Assembly: GCA_018697195.1 (NCBI GenBank)
Contig: CM031857.1
Coordinates: forward strand, 95,520,966 to 95,584,965
Length of the DNA: 64,000 nucleotides
Origin: Certhia americana
Taxonomy: Eukaryota; Chordata; Aves; Passeriformes; Certhiidae
Reading direction: 5' to 3'
Part shown: piece by piece, positions 51,499-61,790 of the stretch
Numbering within the stretch: position 1 is the stretch's first letter
Layout of the letters: the number at the start of each line of letters is the position of its first letter
Program-made: the position numbers and the translations under genes
The notes under the pieces: generated by a model
Told to the model about the DNA's origin: nothing
Database searches by the model: none
The model's input: the letters and a program-made list of their open reading frames with translations, nothing else

Positions 51499-51533
<35 letters not shown>
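51499..51533. repeat. Poly-A tract (A35)
   Basis: Uninterrupted run of 35 A immediately after the LTR stub. Confidence 0.95.
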
Positions 51534-51535
<2 letters not shown>

Positions 51536-54128
51536 AGGGGAGATAAATGAGTGTTTTAAAGTGGCGATAGTGCAAAATGATCATGGAGAAAACAGCCTTT
51601 CCTTGCCCTCACATTTTTCCAGGCTATATTTAGCAATTTTATGTAGTAATCCTTCTTGTAAAATGTTGCAGAGAACCTGCCTTATGGGATCATAAAGTTC
51701 AGGAGTTTAGGTGATTGACTGAATAAAGTAGGAATGCTAATTCCTGAGACATGCATGGTGGCATAACTCCAGAAGAGCAGGCCAAGGGGTGGGATGCAAT
51801 GCTGTGGCTGGGCAATAAGCCAATGAACTGCATCATTGTAATTGCAGATGAAATAATAATTATTTGTGATAGCTTGCTAATCAGTGAAAGCATGGAAAAG
51901 GCTGCTGACAAGCACCATCAAGGTAATTAAGGTGAAGCATTGAATGTGCATAAATTTACACTTTGATCACTGTTCACAAGATACTGTCTCTTGAAATAGA
52001 CTTGGCTGGTTTCAAGATGAGCACTAAATCAAAGAAAAAGAGTGCAATAACTGCACAGCATCAATAGTGCTTACAAAATACAGATGCACCTTACATAGGC
52101 AATTATCTAAAGAATCCATTGTCCTTAATCAAAGGATGATACTCAAGTAACTTTTTCAAATTACCAAATTGTCCTAGTTAGCATATGCCATTCTGGTTGT
52201 AGCTCTTTTAATGAACACAGGAAAATCATGGAGATGAGATCCTTGGAAAAGACAACATTTGATTATTCACTTTTCTTAAAAAAACCCAACCTCCTAAATG
52301 AGGACAGCTGAAGGTATGACTCCTCATATTATTTTGGCATACATATGCAAGCTGTCTAGGAAAGATGTATTTAATAGGTTTCTTTAGGAGCTGCAAATGT
52401 GATCTTCTCGTGATCTCAGGCTCTAAGTGACTGCCTCTGAGGGAAGGTTGAGCTCTAGTCCTTCAGGTTTCTATCCAGGTTTCCTGAGTGTCAGCTGCCA
52501 GAGCAGTTCTGGTGCTCAGACCTGCAGCCAGAGCTCTGTGGTCTGCCTTAGCTCCTGTTCTGTGATTCTTTTCCCTCTGGGAAAGAGCAATGTGTCTCTT
52601 GATGGTGCACTCTCCTAAAGGAAATAACAGTTTATGTAAAACAAAGGACTTTGAAGTCTCCAAGCATGCATGCAAAAAGCAAAAATCTGGCGTGTACACA
52701 TCTATTCACTCTTCCCTAAGGTTTATTGCTTACTGGAAAAACCCTACTGAGACTTCTGCAGTCCTTCTTTCTGTCAACATTTCTCTACAGACCTTTGTGA
52801 CAACTCCTTTTTCACTCCCTTTTTACTATGATTTTTCTAAACCTTTTTTGTCTTCCAGATTTAAGGGAATCGTCTTATTTAAAATGGCAATAGGTTTTAC
52901 ACTAATTATATGGTCAATCCTAATTTCTGAATATTTGGATTTATATTATATTGCTGTTTTCTCTGATTATCACTAACACCATCCTACAGGAACCTTCTTT
53001 TCCTCCCTTGTTGATCATGTAATATTGATGTCTCTAAATATTTAAGAATCAATATATCATAATGCAAATATTCTATATGTGTCATGCAGGTAATCACATA
53101 TACAAATGAAATAGCAATTTAGATGCAACATAATTTTAGCCACCCATTCTAGAATTTTTTCTATTGCCCACTTGTGTTCTTACCTCATCTTCTACCTACA
53201 GTTATGCTAATTTTATGCCTAAAATTAAAAGGCTACTAAAATTGTAATCTGCTGTAAAGTTTTTGCATCATCTTTATTTATTGCCTTTTATTTTATTTCT
53301 GACTTTTGCATGGTGATTCACTAACAAAGTTGTAAACCAGGTGTCATTTTTCAGTTTGTCTTTTTATTTTTTTATATTTTAGCCATGCAAATTTTTTTTT
53401 TTTTACCTAGATACAAAATTTTAGTGGAAATAAAATGTATTTGTCTAGTAAAGAATCTGCTTGGCATGTTTTTATATTGTACTTATTTAGAAAGATGATC
53501 TCTTAAAGCTGTTACTCTGACACAGCCATGGAGCACGTAGAGTTTGCTTTTGCTGTGCAGCAATAAACACATCCACTTAGGTTCCAGAGATTTTATACTA
53601 AGACAGATTTCTTGGCATGCTGCATTTGTATTCCAGGCAACCTCCACACACTAATGTAATTATTTCATTAAGAGCAAGTCTCATTATTGTATATGAGAAC
53701 ATTCCAGGCACAATTCTCCTAGTGATGCACACATTGTACATGTCTTTAAAAGTGTCATCTGTTCTGTCACTGTTTTTCACCTATTTATTAATAAATAAAT
53801 CAAACTACTTTTTAGAATACTAGAGAATTAGGATATGAGATACATACCAAATGCTGAAGCTGCCTTCCCTACTATAAATCTGATGATTTTACCATATAAA
53901 TATAACTCAGAAGTCGTATCTCAGCTGAATTTTAAAAGTTTGTGAGAAATTTGATACTAGATACTACAAAACACTAGAACTATTTTGGAAGTTCTGGTTT
54001 GAATGCCTGGCCCCAGTAAATCTATAGCAAATACATACTGGTTTCAGCATGACCAAGGTTTCACCAATGTTATTCTGAACTTTCTTTAAAACTAATTCGT
54101 TTAGCTTTTTGAGCTCAGGCTATCTTGG

Positions 54129-54178
<50 letters not shown>

Positions 54179-57100
54179 CTTTTTTTTTTTTTTTACTGGA
54201 ATGAGATGTGGCAAGGAAAAGAAGAGAAGCTAGCATAAAATATACATAACAAAAGTGCGCATATTTTTCATAGGGATTTTTTAATGAGGGATTAGTTACA
54301 TAGGAGCTTTAGGGATTAATTAACCAATACCTAATTAAAGCAGGGTTCTAAAGTGGATTCTCTGTAAATGTGAAAGTCATGTTGAAGGAGAAAACCTAGA
54401 AAAATGAAGTGATGTGCAGTGATGTAAAGTAATGGTTTTTTTCTAAACTGAGGCAGTATGTTGCATCAAAAAGAATGGGGGAAAATCAGGAAAAGAATCT
54501 TCAAAAGTGGGAACAGGAGGTTGTTGCTATCTCTATATTGCTTTTTATTTTAATAGAAAAATATCTTATTTCTCTGGCCCATACACTGACTTATGTTTAC
54601 AAACTACACTTTGAAAAATCATCCATTTGTACAGTAAGGCTTCCTGTAATGCAGGCCAGAGTGTCTTGCTGTGTTTCTTCTTGACTCACTGAGGGTGAAG
54701 GAGGAATTATAAGAGGAGGCACTGATACTGAAGTCTATTCTCATTATTGCCCTTGATTATATGCTCCTTCTGTTCTGTGTGTTATCCCCATTCTTTTATA
54801 TGTTTCTCTGACCTGATACTTTCACTGCATCTTCATTCTATACACTCTGTGCTCTGGCACCTTTATTTAGAATATTTTTGAGCACAGTCACTTAGAATTT
54901 CATGATAGTGAAAACAAGATGTTGTCTTAGAGGAGTAGCATGAAAAACACAATGACTCTTTAAAATAACATCCACTTGTATTTTCACTTTTTGACGATTT
55001 TTCCAAGTAGCATGCAAAACAGAGCCAGTATTTTTGGGGAGAAGGGAGAAACCCTTGCCTTAAGCATTTCATTTGAAAAGTAGCTTCAAAAATAATTATA
55101 AATGCAGGTTATAGTGTGCGTCCCTTTTTTCTTCCTTCCACCAATCTTAAGGTTAAAATGAGCCTTAATGCATTTTTATTTAAAGCTCCTATATAATATT
55201 GACTATAAAAATTCACCTTGCAATACCTTCATTGAATCTAATAATTTTTGGATGAATAAGTACAGATTTTACATAGATAGTCTTAGCTCAAAAACTTTTA
55301 TGAAGGTGCCTCCATCATTTCTCCAGGGAAGTTTCTCAAAAGGTTAATCACTGTTAGAATATGTCCTTCTTCTCTTTTGAATTTGTCTACCTCCAATTTT
55401 AGCCCTTGAATTTTTTAATGGTTTTGGAAATTCATGGGCAGGTGGTTTTGCAGCATGATCAAACACTAAATCTTCATCAAGGTCATTACTTCTTCCTAGG
55501 ATGTTCAATAATATTTTGTCCCTCCATATTTATGTCTTTTCATCTGACTCTAGGAAAAATGGTAGCAGACAGAGCCCATTATTCCTCTTTGACTGTGACC
55601 CTCTTAAAAATGGTTTGCCTCAATTCAAAATTGCCCCCTGCTTTATCTATCGCTTTACCAGCCCTTGGTAGCCTATAAAACTTGATGGAAAGTTGCCTAT
55701 ATTTTCTTTACATTTCTGATGGAGACATTGAGTTGCATTGGATTGAGGCTCTATGTTCATTCTGTGATTTCCTGTTAGTGATTACATTTTGTTATCCACC
55801 AGTTATCACTTTGTCATCTATTGACTAGGTGCAACATTGATCTTGACTAGCGCTAATTCCTTTAATCAAAATGTTCTGTGGAAAAACCCAGTTTTGCTGA
55901 CCACATCAAAACCCAACAATACCTGTCTCTTTTCATCAGAATTGACTAAACTAAAAATATATATAATCAAAGGAAAAGCCTGTTGTTTACTGTAATATTT
56001 ATCTGATTGTGTAGAGCAGTCACAGGCTCAGGAGTACTGTTTGCACTGAAAAGACAGCCAATCCCAACAAAAGCTATTGTGATCATGCAATGTCTGATGT
56101 AATGTGCTATATCACTCTGGAATCAGCACAGCACAGCTTTGCCTGACTAAATACAAGGGGAACATATTCAGCTGTGAGAATATGTTCCATAGAATTAAAA
56201 TTAGAGAATGTACATTATCTGTAGTTGAGTAGCAATGCCAAATTCTGTTCTGAATATCTTGTGTTGTTAAATTTTACAAATAGAAATGCAGTGGCTGTCA
56301 TTCCAGGAATCTTGGTTACATTTTATTACTGTTACTTCAGAAAATGGAATTTTAAAAAATTTTCTTTGCAGCATTACCTTCTAGTGGTAATGTATGTTTC
56401 AAAGACACAACTATCTTACTGCAGTTGAATCAGAAAACTCAAGATACAGCGCTTTTCTTTCAAATCCTTTTAAATAAAAATTACTTCATACCAGATATTG
56501 GGTGAAGTTTTGTCTATTTATTTAATTATTATTGTCCCTTAGAATTTAGAATATTAGAAACAGTATTATAATTTTCTCCGTAGTCAGTGATCAAATTCAT
56601 AGTCAAAAGTTCATGTTTAGCACATACCAGTGTGCTAAATACCACACCATATATCTGGCTCAAAAATGTATCTTTCCCTTTACACAGTTCAATGTCAAGA
56701 TTACTGGTACAATCCAACCATGAATAAATTAAACATGGTATTTTATCTCCCTTGCCTTAAAGGTGACCTGTAGGATTATACTGAAGTACATTTCAAAGGC
56801 AATGTCAGTACCTGTCTTTGACAGAATTCCTTAAATTTATGTATACATAACAACATAAACAGTAAAACAGATTGAAATAATTTAAACTGGTTGAAAATTC
56901 CAGAAAATATTTTTCAGTTATATGCAGCAACTAAAGGGATTTAAATGCTCTATGAGTATGTATAGATAACATTTTTTTTAATCCACAACTTATTTCTTTA
57001 AATCATATCTGTAAGAATTAAATAAGTTATTTGCTATGTTTAATTTTTTACTATTTTATTTTAGCATTAAAAAAAAAGTAAAAAAAAAAGCCAAAATTAC

Positions 57101-58012
57101 CTTTATAGACTCACTGGAAGTGTCAGAATTGCAATGGTCAACAATAGAATGAGGTTAAGGAAAGTACTGGCACAAAACTAGGGAAAAAACCTCTATTACT
57201 TCTCTGAACACCTCCTGGGGGTAGATTTGTATTTTATGACTGACTTTTTTTCTCACCCTTTAGAGCAGCTCAGTTGTCTAAATTTACTAAAGAAGTTTAG
57301 GAAAATTATCAACACTAAGGTTGATCTTTGGGGAATGTTAAATTTCAAACAACCAATACCTTTATAGAGAAAGCAATATTCATTCCCTCACTCACTCTTG
57401 GAAACTACCATAATTACAGTGCTGAGTTTGGTTTTGATTTTCACACTCTGAGGCTAAAGTGCTCTAATTTGAAATAGATCCTTTGATGAACAACTTCACA
57501 GACAGAAAATTCCAATTTCCCAAAGTGACATCCCACAGCTCAGTGAAGAACTCCTCTGAAGGCACCTTCTTCTGTTCAATGCTTTCATGAACTTCAGGTT
57601 AAGGTGTGTATGAAAAGATGGCTGAGGGTCAAATTAGAGGAAACTGAGAAGTTATGTTCGCGTCCTAACAGGAATTGTAATGGCACAGAAATTATAGGGT
57701 AAAGTACAGTTGCTGCTCCCTAGATGGAATGCAGTTGGCATGTTCAAAAACTATTCCATGATGATTCCTCACACCGACAATCTGCATCCATAGCACCTGC
57801 TAAGGGGATGGAACACCGAGGGGAGCAGAATGGAGACACCGTGGCCCAGCTCTGTTGGAATCCTTGGAGGGAGGGGAACTCGACTGTACTTTACAGCTGA
57901 AAATGGCCCAGCAGCTGTCAGTCAGGGCAGCCAGGGGAGATGTTCTGCTGCTGAGCCTGCAGCTGTGCTGAAATCACTCTCCTCCAGTGGGCTTGGTTCA
58001 TTGTAACCTAAC
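51534..58012. other. Mostly unique sequence, no gene seen
   Basis: Contains a cluster of TAAT-type homeodomain words at about 51835-51900, the long T tract at 54131-54194 and a GC-richer block from about 57700 to the next LTR. That block could be part of an older ERV. The 128-codon plus frame at 52590-52976 has no recognised domain. No exon supported. Confidence 0.5.
54131..54194. repeat. Very long poly-T tract (T48-C-T15)
   Basis: 48 T at 54131-54178, one C, then 15 T to 54194. The longest homopolymer in the window. The true length may differ because of sequencing or assembly error. Confidence 0.93.
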
Positions 58013-58485
58013 TGTAACACCAAGGCACACTTCCATCCCAAAGTTACCCCTGTCCAGGGTATGACCACCCCTCCATGGGTGTGTGCTCTGTATTTTATTG
58101 ACTGTATCTTTGAGAGAAAAGTGAGAGAATTTTGCACCAAACAGTAAAACAATATTTATGACTAGAGTCACTTAAGCTCCACCTAAACACAAAGAAATAG
58201 TATAAAAGCAAGTTGACAATGAGGAAAAATTAGAGAAGATTGCATCATAACTGCTGGGATCAGTCGATGGGCTGAACCTGTCGTCTCACCCATAGGGACA
58301 CCTATTGGGTAAAACCCATACTCTTTGTGTTCTTAGTATTTTATTGGGGATTACATCTTGTATATGTAGCACATAGAATATGTTTTTGCAGTCAGATATT
58401 AACACCAGCAGTCTTCAAACCTTAACCTGTCACAATTTTCTGTTAATAAAGAGTGTTATTCCAAAAACTGTTGGTGTGAGTCTTT
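58013..58485 (+). mobile_element. LTR of an avian ERV, ends approximate
   Basis: Starts TGTAACACCAAGGCACAC, followed by GC-richer U3-like sequence. A strong TATA element (GTATAAAAGC) is at about 58200, and AATAAA at 58445-58450 is followed by 'actgttggtgtgagtctttca', a plausible U5 ending CA. The next bases begin TGG, as a primer-binding site after a 5' LTR would, so a short piece of internal sequence may follow. I found no convincing target duplication. The spacing of TATA to AATAAA (about 245 bp) suggests a long R region. Confidence 0.65.
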
Positions 58486-60447
58486 CATGGGTGCTGGTAG
58501 CTGCTGGCTACCATCCTTGAGTAAAGTGGAAGACCACTAAGGGATCATAAAGTGGGAAGACCTGCTGAGAAGTTTTCTTTATGCTGTTGGTGTGTCCCTG
58601 AGTAGGTCAAACCAGCAGGACTGCTCAGTGAAGGATCCCCATCATGGGATGCTGAGAGGCTGGTCAGGCACTGAGATCTCCACTCTCCTGGGGCACTGAC
58701 AGGCAAATCAAACACTAAGGGCTGAGTAAATCTCCCTACATTAGGGTTGTAGAGGTAATTTCCCTTTTTTATGTGGCAGAGTATGAGTGAAACAATTAAG
58801 TATTTAAAGTAGTTTGGGACAAATGGAGAGGGAAGTTCAAATCTGAGCAATTGTGTGGAAATACATAATTAAATAGATTAAGAAAACATGGCTTTAATAA
58901 AGTGTTAAGGGAAAAACAGTGATTCATTATACATGGATTTGGACATGTAAGGGGTTAAACATGTAACTGTAGTAAAGCTGCAATCAACAGGAAAAAGATC
59001 CTTTTCCTAGAATAGTACTTCAAGCAACTGTAAAACTATTTCTAGTTTTAAAATTTATGTCAATCAAACATACCTAAAAATAACTGTTATCCCCAGAAAA
59101 TTTGCAAATTATAAGATGATAGAAGCATTGTTGACGTGTGAAGCACTTACTTACATTCACCTTCCATGGATTTCTCTAAAGAGTTCTGTCACATCTAGTC
59201 TTCAGCTAGTATGAGCTGGGAATGTGTGTTCTGTTCTAGAAGAAAATACCATCTCTAACATGATCAGTGAACCACATTTTTATTTAAGTAGAAAACATTC
59301 ATGGTCTATAAACTAGCAAAGTGCCTTTAAATTACCAGCTTGAATAAGTACTTTGCAGAAGCAGAGTTCTAGCATTAGCAGTTGTTAGCACAATGTGGAT
59401 GAACAGCTAGCAGAAGATTAGACCTATTTACCTGTATTGTTTCCTGTTTAGAGTATCATTGCTACTGGTAATTTGAAGGAGCTTAAGGGAAGTGAGACAG
59501 AGAGAGATAAAATACAAGGATAGAATGGAATGATAATAGAATATTGTACAGAAAATACTCACAGGACAGAAAGCTATGGTGATGACTTTGAATACTTTTT
59601 TATTGTTTGGAGATCTTTTGTCCAGGAAGGGCATCTAGTTCTCATGCTAATAGATAAACTAGTTTTGTTGTGAGTCAAAAAACCCTAAAAAACGAACCAA
59701 AACAAACCAAAAACATTACAAGGGCTAGATATAGATGTTACAAAGAGACAATACTGTAAAAGATTTATTGATATTTGAACAGTAAATGTCAGAAAAAAAT
59801 GACTGAAATTACAATTATACAGAAAAGATAAACTAGACATATTTATGGAGTTAGGTGATGCCATATTTCTAGTTCATATGGGAGGGGTAATCTGCAAACA
59901 GATAAAGGTTTTTGGAATGTTATGAGGAGGACTGGAAGGCCACAGATGTGCTCTACATTTCTCCACCAGCCAGGCTGAAAGAGTGGGTAAAACTAAAGTA
60001 TACAGAACATTAATTTTCAAGTTGTTAATTTTAGAATAGGTGCTTTGTCGCCTTTGCACAATAGGCATCATTAAAAAGCAATTAATGTTAACATAGTATT
60101 TTGTTTACCGTTATAGGATTGCTATCTACTGAACAATAATTGGGTAATTATACCAATTGTGATTATTGGTTACACAGATGGGAGGGTTTAAAAGAAAATT
60201 ACCTGATCAAATTCTGTTATTGAATTTTAATTCACTTTTGGATATTTTTCTTTTCTATCTGAAACACATAATCATTGTTACTCAGTTTACTTTAAAAAGG
60301 TAGGAGCTTGTATAAACTTAAAACATTTGTGGGGAGGAGTGGGGCTGTCAGTAAGTAAAATTTATTTGTTCTTCATATAACTCAGCCTAATATGCACAAC
60401 TGAAAATGAGGATGGACACTTTTCCTATGTCAAACATACCAGTGATT

Positions 60448-60452
<5 letters not shown>
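58486..60452. other. Possible ERV leader then unique sequence
   Basis: 58486-58720 is GC-richer and repeat-like, and could be leader sequence of the ERV whose LTR lies just upstream, but no gag-like frame is seen. From about 58750 to 60452 the sequence is ordinary AT-rich DNA with no recognised feature. Confidence 0.45.

Positions 60453-60500
<48 letters not shown>
60453..60500. repeat. Poly-A tract (A48) abutting CR1 3' end
   Basis: Uninterrupted run of 48 A directly next to the 3' end of the minus-strand CR1, so it reads as poly-T after the element on that strand. CR1 elements normally end in octamer repeats, not poly-A. Confidence 0.95.
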
Positions 60501-60503
<3 letters not shown>

Positions 60504-61790
60504 CAGGCTCACACAGAATCTCAAAATGGTTGGGACTGGAAGAGACTTTGGAGGTAATCTGGCCCAATCCCATTGCTCAAACAGGGCCACTTATGACCAT
60601 GTCAACTTTTGAATGTTTCTGAGGAGGGAGACTCAACCACCTCTCTGGGTAAACTGTGTCAGTTCTTTGTTACCCTCACAGTAAAAAAAAAAAAAAAAAA
60701 AAAATGTTTCCTGATGTTCAGAAGAAGCCTTCTGTGGTTAAGTTTGTGCCCATTGCCAGTGCCTGGCTCTATCTCCTTTGCACCCTCCCTTTAAGTATTT
60801 ATATAAATAAGGCTAAGGTCTCCCTTCATGCTCTTGTCCCAGCCCTCTCAACCTTTCTTCACATGTGAGGTACTCGAGTGCCTTAACCATCCTTGTGGCC
60901 CATTTGCCTTCTTTGCATCAAGAGCCCATTACTGATTCATATCCACCCTGCTGTCCACCAGGACCCCCAGGTCATTTTCTGCTGAGTTGCTCTGCAGCTG
61001 GGCTGCCCTCAGCATGTATTGGTGCCTGGGATTGCTCCTCCTCAGATTCAGAATTTCCTGAGTTTCCCCTTTCTCCAACTGTTGAGGTCACTCTTGATGG
61101 CAGCATGACCCTCTGGCCATGATATCAGCCACTGTTCCCAGTTTGGTGTCACCTGCAAATGTGCTGTGGGTACACTGGGTCCATCACCCCTACTGCTGTG
61201 AAGATGCTGAATAGGACAGGGTGCAGTAAAAGATACACTGCTGGTCACTGGCATCCAACCACACTTGTGCTGCTCATTATCACCATCTGACCTCAATGAA
61301 TGCAGCAATTTTCAATCCACTTCACTGTTTGCTCATCCATCAGCAGCTCCTTTATGGAACTGTTATAGGAGAGAGTGTCACGGGCACTACTGTAGCTCAG
61401 GTAGACAACAGCCACTGCTCTCACCATGTCCACCAGGACAGTCACTTCATCAAAGTTTACCAAGTTGGTAACACAAGACTTCAAAACTTCCCATTAGAGA
61501 AGCAATGCTGAATGCTCCTCATGGTTTGCTTGTCTTTAATGAGCCTGGAAATAATTTTCAAGATTAGCTGCTACAACACCTTTGTAGAGATCAAAATCAG
61601 GGTGACCAGCCTATAGCTCCCTGGGTCCTCCTTGTCCTTCTTGAAGATAGCAGTGACATTTGCTTTTCTCAAGTCTTCTGGTGCTTCTCCAAGTCTCCCT
61701 GATGGATCAAAGATTATGGACAAAGGCTTTAAAATTATTTCTGCTATCTCTCTCATTGCTCATGGACACACTCCATCACGGCCCATAAAT
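60501..61790 (-). mobile_element. CR1 LINE, about 1.3 kb, with RT-domain remnants
   Basis: Minus-strand translation gives successive CR1 ORF2 pieces in shifting frames. 61756-61571 includes LKPLSIIFD, EDLRKANVTAIFKK and EDPGSYRLV. 61484-61293 includes SCVTNLVNFDEV and DEQTVKWIEN. 61308-61048 includes WMPVTS and PEGHAAIKSDLN. The palm motif region (61159-61148) reads FAGD where CR1 has FADD. The 3' part carries the tail blocks 'tgtttcctgatgttcagaag' and 'ccacctctctgggtaaac', and a terminus near 60501. Several segments are shortened and frameshifted, so the copy is dead. The 5' end is truncated near 61790. Confidence 0.93.
60683..60704. repeat. A22 expansion inside CR1
   Basis: A run of 22 A at the place where CR1 copies usually have about five A (reverse complement of the 'cactttttcactgtgag' region). 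This is a microsatellite grown inside the element. Confidence 0.93.

Noticed and set aside
52590..52976. 128-codon plus-strand frame with hydrophobic C-terminus as a membrane protein
   Set aside because: The hydrophobicity follows from T-rich DNA; no start context, domain or splice support.
61571..61756. Minus-strand frame as a host protein
   Set aside because: The residues match CR1 ORF2 reverse transcriptase, so it is part of the retrotransposon.
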